Below, piece by piece: positions 8,306 through 16,007 of a stretch of DNA of 64,000 nucleotides. The notes beneath the pieces were generated by a model, which saw only the letters and a program-made list of their open reading frames with translations, had not been told where the DNA came from and made no database searches. Source of the stretch: Bradyrhizobium sediminis (lineage in GTDB: Bacteria > Pseudomonadota > Alphaproteobacteria > Rhizobiales > Xanthobacteraceae); the NCBI RefSeq assembly GCF_018736105.1, contig NZ_CP076135.1, positions 990,001 through 1,054,000 on the forward strand, written 5' to 3'. Position 1 is the stretch's first letter, and each line of letters opens with the position of its first letter. The translations under genes were made by a program, and so were the position numbers.

Positions 8306-8920
8306 TCAAGCCGGCGGCGGCAGCGAGATCTTCACCGACGGCCGCTCCAGCATCTTCTGATGGAAGGCGTCGAGTTTCGGAAACGCCTTGCGCCAGCCGC
8401 AATCGGCAAAGCGGAAATCGGCATAGCCGAGCACGCAGGCGAGCGCGATCTGCGCGATGTCGAGCGGGCGCAACAGCGTGTCGGCCTGCTTCTCGAATCG
8501 CGCCATGCCGTTCCAGGCCCGGGCCCAGTGGTCGTCGGCCCACGCCTGCCAGCGCAGCGGCTCCGGCCGCACCAGGTTCTCGTAGCGGCACAGCAGCATC
8601 GAATCGAGCATGCCCTGCAGCATGGAGTGCTCGGTCTTTACCTTCCAGCGCATCGGCCCTGAAGCCGGGATCAGCTTGCCGCCGCCGGCCAGTTCGTCGA
8701 GATATTCGACGATGACGTAGGAATCGAGAATGACGTCGCCGTTGTCGAGGATCAGGACCGGCAGCTTCTTCAGCGGCGTGATCTTCGAATATTCGTCATT
8801 GGGCTGGCCCGGCACCACGGTCGCCGGGATGAACTCGATTCGATCGATCAGCCCGAGTTCGATCGCGGCAATACGCACCTTGCGGGCGAACGGCGAGGCC
8901 GGGGAGAACGAGAGTTTCAT
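8306..8920 (-). CDS. Glutathione S-transferase family protein
   Basis: 204 residues. The N-terminal thioredoxin-like domain begins MKLSFSPASPFARKVRIA, in which Ser residues of SPASPF occupy the catalytic position, and contains the cis-proline KKLPVLIL and glutathione-binding DSYVIVEYLDE. The C-terminal helical domain follows. These are the canonical GST N- and C-domains. It is translated just upstream of the MBL hydrolase on the same strand, suggesting the pair detoxify or process the same class of electrophilic or thioester substrate. Confidence 0.9.
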   Translation of the reverse strand: MKLSFSPASPFARKVRIAAIELGLIDRIEFIPATVVPGQPNDEYSKITPLKKLPVLILDNGDVILDSYVIVEYLDELAGGGKLIPASGPMRWKVKTEHSMLQGMLDSMLLCRYENLVRPEPLRWQAWADDHWARAWNGMARFEKQADTLLRPLDIAQIALACVLGYADFRFADCGWRKAFPKLDAFHQKMLERPSVKISLPPPA

Positions 8921-8949
8921 GTTGTTGTTCCTTGAATAGCGTCCAAAAC

Positions 8950-9106
8950 CACGACCCTCATCCTGAGGAGGGCGCCGTTTGGCGCGCGTCTCGAAGGATA
9001 GGCAGCAATGAATTATCTCCCGTCACCCTTCGAGCCGCGAAGGGTGACCGTCCTCTTGGCTCATCCTTCGAGACGCGCGCGAGACGCGCTCCTCAGGATG
9101 AGGACA
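8950..9106. repeat. Dispersed palindromic repeat (CTCATCCTGAGGAG family)
   Basis: Contains cctcatcctgaggagggcgcc, gcgcgtctcgaaggatag and, inverted, catccttcgagacgcgcgcgagacgcgctcctcaggatgagg split into adjacent arms, so the element is a large imperfect palindrome between two minus-strand genes. Confidence 0.75.
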
Positions 9107-9112
9107 GCTACC

Positions 9113-9955
9113 TCACGCCGCGATGATTTCCTGGCGCTGTTCGCCGAGGCCTTCGATGCCGAGCGTGACCACGTCGCCGACGTTGAGGTACTGCGGCGGC
9201 TTCATGCCGGTGCCGACGCCGGGCGGCGTGCCCGTGGTGACGATGTCGCCGGGCAGCAGCGTCATGAACTGCGAAACGTAGGAGATGCATTTCGCCATGT
9301 TGAAGATCATGGTCGAGGTCGATCCGGTCTGGCGGCGCTGGCCGTTGACGTCGAGCCACATCGACAGTTTCTGCACGTCCGGGATTTCGTCCTTGGTGGC
9401 GACCCAGGGGCCGAGCGGGCCGAAGGTGTCGTGCGACTTGCCCTTGGTCCACTGGCCGAGGCGCTCGATCTGGAAATTGCGCTCGGAAACGTCGTTGCAG
9501 GCGCAGTAGCCGGCGATGTAATTGAGCGCGTCGGCCTCGGAGACATATTTGGCGCGGGTGCCGATGATGGCGGCAATTTCGACTTCCCAGTCGAGCTTGG
9601 TCGAGCCGCGCGGCTTCTCCACCGGATCGTTGGGGCCGGAGAGCGCTGTATTGGCCTTGATGAAGAAGATCGGCTCCGACGGGATCGGATTGCCGGTTTC
9701 CTTGGCATGGTCGCTGTAGTTGAGGCCGATGGCGACGAATTTGGAGATGCCGGTAACCGGCGCGCCGAACCGCGGGTTGCCGCTGACGGCCGGAAGCTTG
9801 GACGGATCGAGCGCGGCAAGCCTGGCCAGCGAGGCCGGCGAATAGGCCTCGCCATCGAGATCCCTGATGTGCGCGGAGAGATCGCGCAACTGGCCCGATT
9901 TGTCGATCAGGCCGGGCTTTTCCTGGCCTTTTGCCCCGTAACGAACCAGCTTCAT
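9113..9955 (-). CDS. Fumarylacetoacetate hydrolase family protein
   Basis: 280 residues. The N-terminal small domain (MKLVRYGAKGQEKPGLID) is followed by the FAH core with FVAIGLNYSDHAKETG, the substrate/metal segment PIFFIKANTALSGPNDPV, the metal-binding acidic cluster DWEVEIAAIIG and the late GDIVTTGTPPGVGTG loop. These are all characteristic of FAHD1/acylpyruvate hydrolase-type enzymes cleaving C-C bonds or decarboxylating oxaloacetate-like 2-oxo acids. It lies between two MBL-fold hydrolases, consistent with the end of an aromatic or sugar-acid catabolic route. Confidence 0.9.
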   Translation of the reverse strand: MKLVRYGAKGQEKPGLIDKSGQLRDLSAHIRDLDGEAYSPASLARLAALDPSKLPAVSGNPRFGAPVTGISKFVAIGLNYSDHAKETGNPIPSEPIFFIKANTALSGPNDPVEKPRGSTKLDWEVEIAAIIGTRAKYVSEADALNYIAGYCACNDVSERNFQIERLGQWTKGKSHDTFGPLGPWVATKDEIPDVQKLSMWLDVNGQRRQTGSTSTMIFNMAKCISYVSQFMTLLPGDIVTTGTPPGVGTGMKPPQYLNVGDVVTLGIEGLGEQRQEIIAA

Positions 9956-10073
9956 TTCTCGCTCCCTTTTGAAGGTTTTATTGGCTTGAATGCTTCATGG
10001 AACAGCGCGCCGGGAAATTCAACCACGGACTGCGCGCTGCATTGCAGCCCTCTTCATCCCGAGGGAGCCAGGT

Positions 10074-10922
10074 TCACGCCAGGGCCACGAATTTGAAGGC
10101 GTCGCCGTCGCGCTTGATATGGCCGGCGTTGAAATGACCGCCGATCACCAGCGTCGGCGTGTCGGCAAAGCGCGAGAACAGCTCGCGCCGCGTCGCGACC
10201 GATTGGGCGGGGTCGGAATCGGCGGTCGACGACCAGTCGAGATGCGCCATCTGGCAGGGGTGATGGGCGACGTCGCCGGTCAGCAGGCCCTGTTCGCCTG
10301 CGGACTGGATGTGGATGCTCATGTGGCCCGGGCTGTGGCCGGGCGTCGGGATCAGGGTGATTTCGTCGCAGACCCGGGCGTCGCTGGCGACCAGATCGGC
10401 CTTGCCGGCATCCGCGATCGGCTTCACGGAATCATTGAACACCGCCACCTTGTCGGGCGCGTCGCTGTGGTCGCGCCAGTGCTCATACTCGGTCTTGCCG
10501 AACACGTAGCGCGCGTTGGCGAAGGTCGGCACCCACTTCCCGCCGGCCAGTCTGGTGTTCCAGCCGACATGGTCGACATGCAGGTGCGTGCACAGCACGG
10601 TGTCGATGCTGTCGGGCGGAAAGCCGGCCGCCGTCATGGTTTCGAGGAAGGGTTCTTTCCGGTTGTTCCAGGTCGGCACGTTGCGGCCTTCCTTGTCGTT
10701 GCCGAGCCCGGTGTCGACCACGATCCGCCGCGACGGCGTCTCCACGACAAGCGAATGGATCGACATCTTGAGCCGGCCTTCGTCGGTCGCGAAAGGCGGG
10801 ATGAGCCAGGGGTGCTTCCGGATTTCCTCGTTGGTGGCCAGTGGCAGGATGAATCTTGTGCTTCCGACCGTCTCCAATTCGACGATTTTGGTGATTTTGA
10901 CCCGGCCTATGGTCCAACGCAT
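10074..10922 (-). CDS. MBL fold metallo-hydrolase (lactonase-like), paralogue
   Basis: 282 residues with the intact metal motif VLCTHLHVDHVGWNTRL, TPGHSPGHMSIH, GLLTGDVAHHP and a C-terminal GGHFNAGH. It is 293 residues shorter by only about ten from its neighbour at 7398-8279 and shares the same motif surroundings, so the two arose by duplication. It lacks a signal peptide. It starts 116 bp from the divergent DUF3775 gene. Lactone or ester hydrolysis is the family expectation; substrate unknown. Confidence 0.87.
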   Translation of the reverse strand: MRWTIGRVKITKIVELETVGSTRFILPLATNEEIRKHPWLIPPFATDEGRLKMSIHSLVVETPSRRIVVDTGLGNDKEGRNVPTWNNRKEPFLETMTAAGFPPDSIDTVLCTHLHVDHVGWNTRLAGGKWVPTFANARYVFGKTEYEHWRDHSDAPDKVAVFNDSVKPIADAGKADLVASDARVCDEITLIPTPGHSPGHMSIHIQSAGEQGLLTGDVAHHPCQMAHLDWSSTADSDPAQSVATRRELFSRFADTPTLVIGGHFNAGHIKRDGDAFKFVALA

Positions 10923-11038
10923 CCGGTATTCCCCGTATCTTGTTTGTTGGCGGCAAAGATGCTGGTTTCCTGAAGTCTGCGCAATGGATCATCTCGTCTC
11001 GGAGCGCGTTGGTCGGGCACGGAAAAGAGGAGCGGAGC

Positions 11039-11449
11039 ATGCCAGAACTAGCCATTTCGGCCGAAAAGGTTCGCTTTCTGATCGAGAAGATGCGGGAATT
11101 CGACGTCAAGGAGGGGGACTCCGATCCGGATTCCGGCTCGAACGCCGCCGACGACAACATGATCGACGTGCTCGAGGATAATGCCGACGACCCCGTGGTG
11201 GGCGAGATCACCGGCTTCATCAACGCCATGAGCGAGGACGAGCAGATCGATCTGGTCGCCCTGATGCGGCTCGGGCGCGGCGACGGCACCATCGAGGATT
11301 GGGACGATCTGCGCCGCGAGGCCGCCGACGGCCGCAACAATCGCACCGCCAGCTACCTGCTCGGCGAACCCCTGGTCAGCGATTATCTCGCCGAGGGCCT
11401 CGATGCGTTCGGCGAGACCTGGACCGACGAGCGCACCACGCCGGTGTGA
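11039..11449 (+). CDS. DUF3775 domain-containing protein
   Basis: 136 residues from the ATG at 11039 (MPELAISAEKVRFLIEKMREFD), with AGAGGAG upstream; an earlier in-frame start at 10940 lacks support. It is strongly acidic (VLEDNADDPVVGEITGFINAMSEDEQIDLVALMRLGRGD) and mostly helical, ending with YLLGEPLVSDYLAEGLDAFG. This matches my recollection of the DUF3775 family, small soluble alphaproteobacterial proteins of unknown function. No membrane segment, metal motif or catalytic signature is evident. Confidence 0.8.
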   Translation: MPELAISAEKVRFLIEKMREFDVKEGDSDPDSGSNAADDNMIDVLEDNADDPVVGEITGFINAMSEDEQIDLVALMRLGRGDGTIEDWDDLRREAADGRNNRTASYLLGEPLVSDYLAEGLDAFGETWTDERTTPV

Positions 11450-11452
11450 GGA

Positions 11453-12442
11453 TCAGCGCGCGCAGTCGACGATGACGGTGCCGAGCTTGTCGCCTTTCTC
11501 CACCGCGAGGTGGGCCTGCGCGGTGTCCGACAGCGCAAACTGCGCGGCGACGTTGTGGATGCGCTTTCCGGCGGCGAGCCATTTCGAGATGTCGGCCTGC
11601 GCCGCCGCCAGCAGAGGCTGCGGCAGCGCGAACAGCACCAGCGCGCGCAGCGCGATGCATTTCTCCATCAGCTCGCGCATCGGCACCACGGGATTGCGGT
11701 TGCCCTGGGTAGCGTAGACGGCAATGGTCGAATTGACCGCCATCAGCTTCAGCGTGGTGGCGATGTTGCCGCCGAAGTCGACATCGACCACGCGATCGAC
11801 GCCGCGCCCGTCCGTAAAGGCCATCGCTTTGGCCACCACGTCCTCGGTCTTGTAGTCGATCACGAGATCGGCGCCGGCAAGCCGCGCCTGTTCCGCCTTC
11901 AGCGCCGAACTGACGGTGGCGATTACCCGCGCGCCGCCCCATTTCGCCAGCTGCACCGCATAGTGGCCGACCGCGCCGGCGCCGCCGGTGACCAGCACCG
12001 TCTGGCCCGCAACCGGCCCGTCGCCGAACAGGCAGCACCACGCGGTCATGCCGGGAATCCCGAGCGTGGCGCCGGCCGCGAACGACACGCTGTCCGGCAG
12101 CGGCGTCACCAGATGCTCCGCCAGCGCAATATATTCCGCCGCGGTGCCGAAGGCGCGGCCGTTGCGCTGGCCGTTGAACAGCCAGACCCTTTGACCGACT
12201 TTGAGCCGCGTCACGCCGTCGCCGACCTGATCGACGATCCCGGCGCCGTCGCTGTCGGGGATCACGCGAGGGAACTCCATCGCGCGATAGCTGCCGGCGC
12301 GGCGGCCGACATCGGCGGGATTGATCCCGGAGGCTTCCAGCCGGACCCGGACTTCGCCGGGGCCGGCCACCGGCGTTGCCATCTCGCCAAAGGTCAACAC
12401 ATCGGGCGCGGCGCCCGTGCGCTCGTACCAGACCGCCTTCAC
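11453..12442 (-). CDS. NADPH:quinone reductase-like MDR oxidoreductase
   Basis: 329 residues of the zinc-free medium-chain dehydrogenase family. The N-terminal GroES-like domain (MKAVWYERTGAAPDVLTFGE, LEASGINPADVGRRAG) is followed by the nucleotide-binding segment VLVTGGAGAVGHYAVQLAKW, typical of quinone oxidoreductase/zeta-crystallin proteins; zinc-ligand cysteines of alcohol dehydrogenases are absent. It begins immediately after the stop codon of the SDR gene upstream (12443), so the two are almost certainly co-translated. Confidence 0.9.
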   Translation of the reverse strand: MKAVWYERTGAAPDVLTFGEMATPVAGPGEVRVRLEASGINPADVGRRAGSYRAMEFPRVIPDSDGAGIVDQVGDGVTRLKVGQRVWLFNGQRNGRAFGTAAEYIALAEHLVTPLPDSVSFAAGATLGIPGMTAWCCLFGDGPVAGQTVLVTGGAGAVGHYAVQLAKWGGARVIATVSSALKAEQARLAGADLVIDYKTEDVVAKAMAFTDGRGVDRVVDVDFGGNIATTLKLMAVNSTIAVYATQGNRNPVVPMRELMEKCIALRALVLFALPQPLLAAAQADISKWLAAGKRIHNVAAQFALSDTAQAHLAVEKGDKLGTVIVDCAR

Positions 12443-13228
12443 TTACAGCGTGCCCGGGAACGCGCCGCCGTCGAGCAGGATGTTCTGCCCGGTGATGAAG
12501 CCGGCCTTGGCGCCGCACAGAAACGCGCAGGCCTGGCCGAATTCCTCGGGGTCGCCGAAGCGCCCGGCCGGATTGAGTTTGGCGCGCTCCGCCAGCAACT
12601 GGTCGACGGTGATGCCGCGCCGCTCGGCTTCCGTCTTCGCGACCGCGCCGCGCAGGCGGTCGGTGTCGAACGGGCCCGGCAGCAGGCCGTTGATGGTGAC
12701 GTTGTTGATCACGGTCTTGCGCGCAATGCCGGCGACGAAGCCGGTGAGGCCGGCGCGCGCGCCGTTGGACAGGCCCAGCACCTCGATCGGCGCCTTCACC
12801 GCCGCCGAAGTGATGTTGACGATGCGGCCGAATTTGCGCGCCATCATGCCGTCCACCGTCGCCTTGATCAGCTCGATCGGGGTCAGCATGTTGGCGTCGA
12901 TCGCCTTGATCCAGTCGTCGCGGGTCCAGTTGCGGAAATCGCCGGGCGGCGGGCCGCCGGCGTTGTTGACCAGGATATCCGGATCGGGACAGGCCTTCAG
13001 CGCGGCTTCGCGGCCCGCCGGCGTGGTGATGTCGCCGACCACCTCGGTTACGGTGACGCCGGGATTGGCTTTGCGGATTTCGTCGGCGGTTTTCTTCAGC
13101 GCCTCGGCGCCGCGCGCCGTCAGGGTGACATCGACGCCTTCGTTGGCGAGCGCCATGGCGCAGGCGCGGCCCAGCCCCTTGCTCGATGCGCAGACGATGG
13201 CGCGGCGGCCTTTGATTCCAAGATCCAC
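12443..13228 (-). CDS. SDR family protein lacking the canonical Tyr/Lys pair
   Basis: 261 residues from a GTG at 13228. The cofactor motif is SSKGLGRACAMAL (a TGxxxGxG variant) and NNAGG is present. The catalytic segment, expected as Ser then YxxxK, reads ITSAAVKAPIEVLGLSNGARAG: the Tyr position is Leu and the Lys position is Arg. The C-terminal tail ITGQNILLDGG is normal. A distinct subgroup of FabG-like SDRs shows similar substitution, so this is probably not simple decay, but the chemistry may differ or be lost. It is coupled to the MDR reductase directly downstream. Confidence 0.85.
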   Translation of the reverse strand: MDLGIKGRRAIVCASSKGLGRACAMALANEGVDVTLTARGAEALKKTADEIRKANPGVTVTEVVGDITTPAGREAALKACPDPDILVNNAGGPPPGDFRNWTRDDWIKAIDANMLTPIELIKATVDGMMARKFGRIVNITSAAVKAPIEVLGLSNGARAGLTGFVAGIARKTVINNVTINGLLPGPFDTDRLRGAVAKTEAERRGITVDQLLAERAKLNPAGRFGDPEEFGQACAFLCGAKAGFITGQNILLDGGAFPGTL

Positions 13229-13374
13229 TATCTCACTCCCGTTTTTTCGGATGTTTTTGAAAAGCCTGACGCGGCCACTCTAGCCAACATCACCGGCCCT
13301 GATAAGACCCCGGCTTTGCGCGGGCCGAAATCGTCTGTATCAAGGCGCGCATACCACGCTTGGAGAAATTCGTC

Positions 13375-14136
13375 ATGTCCGGCCTGTTCGACGTCAGCAA
13401 GGAAGTCATTCTCGTCACCGGCGCCAGCCAAGGGCTGGGACGGCAGTTCGCGCGCGTGCTGTCGGCCCATGGCGCCGCGGTGGTGCTGGCGGCGCGCCAG
13501 ACCGCCAAGCTGAAGAGCCTGGAGGATGAGATCCGCGCCAAGGGCGGCCGCGCCGTCGCGGTGCAGATGGATGTCACCGACATCGCTTCGATCCCCAAAG
13601 CATTCGACAGCGCGGAATCGGCCCTCGGCCCGGTCAGCGTGCTCATCAACAATGCCGGCATCGCCATCGAAAAGCTCGCGGTCGACCAGACCGAGGCGGA
13701 TTGGGACGCCGTCATCAACGCCAACCTCAAGGGCGCCTATTTCGCGGCGACCGAGCTGGCGCGGCGGATGATCGCGCGCAAGCAGGAGGGCAATATCGTC
13801 AATGTTGCCTCCGTGCTCGGCTTCGGCGTGATGAAGTTCCTGTCGCCCTACACCGTCTCCAAGGCCGGCATCATCCAGGCCACCAAGGCGATGGCGCTGG
13901 AACTCGCCGGCAACGGCATCCGCGTCAATGCGCTGGCGCCGGGCTATATCGATACCGAGATGAACCACGAATTCTGGTCGACGCCCGCAGGCGAGCGGCT
14001 GGCCAAGCGGATTCCGCAGCGCCACATCGGCGCCGAATCCGATCTCGACGGCGCCATCATGCTGCTGGCCTCCAGCGCCTCGCGCTACATGACCGGCAGC
14101 GTGGTGACGGTGGACGGCGGGTTCCTGCTGACGTAG
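13375..14136 (+). CDS. SDR family oxidoreductase (FabG-like)
   Basis: 253 residues from the ATG at 13375, with TTGGAG nine bases upstream. All classical SDR elements are present: TGASQGLGRQFA, NNAG, Ser in NVASVLGFG followed by YTVSK, and PGYIDTEMN, plus the terminal MTGSVVTVDGG. NAD(P)-dependent oxidoreduction of a hydroxy/keto substrate is expected. It is divergent from the Tyr/Lys-deficient SDR at 12443-13228, and the two are only distantly alike, so this is not an inverted duplication. Confidence 0.9.
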   Translation: MSGLFDVSKEVILVTGASQGLGRQFARVLSAHGAAVVLAARQTAKLKSLEDEIRAKGGRAVAVQMDVTDIASIPKAFDSAESALGPVSVLINNAGIAIEKLAVDQTEADWDAVINANLKGAYFAATELARRMIARKQEGNIVNVASVLGFGVMKFLSPYTVSKAGIIQATKAMALELAGNGIRVNALAPGYIDTEMNHEFWSTPAGERLAKRIPQRHIGAESDLDGAIMLLASSASRYMTGSVVTVDGGFLLT

Positions 14137-14152
14137 CGAGCCTGCCACGCGC

Positions 14153-14268
14153 ACGATCCTCATCCTGAGGAGCCGCGCATCGCGCGGCGTCTCGAAGGAT
14201 GGAGACGAGCGCGCGGCTGGTCCTTCGAGACGCGCGCAAGAGCGCGCTCCTCAGGACGAGGATCGCGC
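14153..14268. repeat. Dispersed palindromic repeat (CTCATCCTGAGGAG family)
   Basis: atcctcatcctgaggagc...cgtctcgaaggatgg and its inverted partner ggtccttcgagacgcgcg...ctcctcaggacgaggat form a roughly 110-bp imperfect palindrome between convergent genes. It could act as a bidirectional transcription stop. Confidence 0.75.
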
Positions 14269-14284
14269 ATGCGGCGAGAATCAA

Positions 14285-15886
14285 TTACCCTCGCATCTCC
14301 GCCTTGATCAGATCGGCGGCCTTCTCGCCGATCATGATGGTCGGCGCGTTGGTGTTGCCGCCGATCAGGGTCGGCATCACGGAGGCGTCGACGACGCGCA
14401 GGCCTTCGAGGCCATGGACCTTCAGCTTGGCGTCGACCACGGCCATCGGGTCGCTGCCCATCCTGGCGGTGCCGACCGGGTGATAGACGGTGTCGACGCG
14501 CTGGCGCAGCAGCTCGCGGATCTGGTCATCGGTCTCGACGCCTGCGGTGAACATGTCCTTCTGCTGCAGGGCGCGCAGCGCCGGCGTCTCCAATAGCCGC
14601 CGCGTGACCTTGAAGCCCGCGACCATTGTTTCCAGATCCGCCTCATCGCCAAGAAAGTTCGGATCGATCAGGGGAGCGGCAAACGGATCGACGCCGCCGA
14701 GCGCGACGCTGCCGCGGCTCTTCGGCCGCAGCAGGCAGACGTGCATGGAAAAGCCGGTGCCGCTGTGGCGCTTGCGGCCGTGGTCGTCGGCCATCGCCAT
14801 GCCGAAATGCAGCTGGATGTCGGGCACGTCGAGGTCGGGGCGGGTCTTCAGGAAACCGCCGCACTCGGCGAAATTCGAGGTCATCGGCCCGCGGCGTTCC
14901 CGGCGGTACTGGCTGATGGCGCGCAGCAGCCGCGGAATGCCCCCCAGCGAGATGCCGTTGAAGTTCGGGTTGTCCGACATGTAGCCGAACACGAAGTCGG
15001 GGTGATCCTGCAGGTTCTGACCGACGCCGGGCAAATGATGCACGCTTCCGATGCCGTGCTTGCCGATGGCTGTGGCGTCGCCGACACCCGACAGCATCAG
15101 CAGTTGCGGGGTCTGGAACGCGCCGGAGGAGACGATCACCTCGCGCCGCGCGCGGATCTGCTTCAGCTCCTTGCCCTGCCGGTATTCGACGCCGACCGCG
15201 CGCTTGCCTTCGAACAGGATGCGGGTCGCATGCGCGTTGGTTTCGACGCGCAGATTGGCGCGGCTGCCCATATGCGGGTGGATATAGGCGCGCGCCGCGC
15301 TCCAGCGTTCGCCGTTCTTCTGCGTCACCTGGTAGATGCCGAGGCCTTCGTGCTCATCGGCGTTGAAGTCCTCGCGGTAGCGGAACTGGCCTTCCTGCAC
15401 CGCCTGCAGGAAGATCTGCTGCACCGGATTGTCGGTGCGCAGCTTGTTGACCGCGAGCGGCCCGTCCTTGCCGTGATACTCGCCGCCGAAATCGGCATTG
15501 TTCTCGGAGCGCTTGAAATAGGGCAGCACGTCGTTGAACGACCAGCCGGGATTGCCGAGCGAGGCCCATTGGTCGTAGTCCGAGCGGTGGCCGCGGATAT
15601 AGACCATGGCGTTGATCGCGGACGAGCCGCCAAGCCCCTTGCCGCGCGGCTGATAGCCGATGCGGCCGTTGAGGCCTTTCTGCGGCACCGTATCGAACGC
15701 CCAGTTGTTGATCTTGCCCGGCACCATCAGCGCCAGCGCGAACGGTGTGGTCACCACCCAATTGTCGTTCTTGCCGCCGGCGTCCAGCACCGCCACCGAG
15801 GTCTTCGGATCCTCGGAGAGACGCCCCGCCACCGCGCAGCCGCCGGAGCCGCCGCCCACCACCACGAAATCCACTGTATCCGTCAC
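14285..15886 (-). CDS. GMC family oxidoreductase (choline dehydrogenase-like)
   Basis: FAD-dependent GMC enzyme, 533 residues if read from the GTG at 15886. The ADP-binding motif is DFVVVGGGSGGCAVAGRL, GMC signature 1 includes GLGGSSAINAMVYIRGH, and the C-terminal catalytic His region is VYHPVGTARMG followed by GGNTNAPTIMIGEKAA. I prefer the GTG, preceded by GGGGGGAA, because an in-frame ATG at 15922 lies in dispersed repeat sequence. GMC enzymes oxidise alcohols to aldehydes; the aldehyde dehydrogenase transcribed just upstream on the same strand makes a two-step alcohol-to-acid route attractive. The substrate is unknown. Confidence 0.9.
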   Translation of the reverse strand: MTDTVDFVVVGGGSGGCAVAGRLSEDPKTSVAVLDAGGKNDNWVVTTPFALALMVPGKINNWAFDTVPQKGLNGRIGYQPRGKGLGGSSAINAMVYIRGHRSDYDQWASLGNPGWSFNDVLPYFKRSENNADFGGEYHGKDGPLAVNKLRTDNPVQQIFLQAVQEGQFRYREDFNADEHEGLGIYQVTQKNGERWSAARAYIHPHMGSRANLRVETNAHATRILFEGKRAVGVEYRQGKELKQIRARREVIVSSGAFQTPQLLMLSGVGDATAIGKHGIGSVHHLPGVGQNLQDHPDFVFGYMSDNPNFNGISLGGIPRLLRAISQYRRERRGPMTSNFAECGGFLKTRPDLDVPDIQLHFGMAMADDHGRKRHSGTGFSMHVCLLRPKSRGSVALGGVDPFAAPLIDPNFLGDEADLETMVAGFKVTRRLLETPALRALQQKDMFTAGVETDDQIRELLRQRVDTVYHPVGTARMGSDPMAVVDAKLKVHGLEGLRVVDASVMPTLIGGNTNAPTIMIGEKAADLIKAEMRG

Positions 15887-15917
15887 GCGTATTTCCCCCC
15901 CACTTTGATTCTTGTTG

Positions 15918-16000
15918 GTCATTCCGGGGCGATGCGAAGCATCGAACCCGGAATCTCGAGATTCCGGGTCTGGTCCTTCGGACCATCCCGGAATGACGGT
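15918..16000. repeat. Dispersed palindromic repeat (CATTCCGGG family)
   Basis: gtcattccggggcgatgcgaagcatcg, cccggaatctcgagattccggg and ggtccttcggaccatcccggaatgac are nested inverted repeats between the aldehyde dehydrogenase and GMC genes. Related sequence lies at 1256-1382. Confidence 0.75.
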
Positions 16001-16007
16001 CTTAGCA

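Noticed and set aside
8950..9106. CRISPR-like repeat array
   Set aside because: The repeated modules are palindromic, unevenly spaced and dispersed over the window; there are no regular spacers and no cas genes.
11510..13513. 667-codon plus-strand frame over the MDR and SDR genes
   Set aside because: The minus-strand proteins have complete cofactor motifs; the plus frame is Arg/Ala/Gly-rich without motifs.
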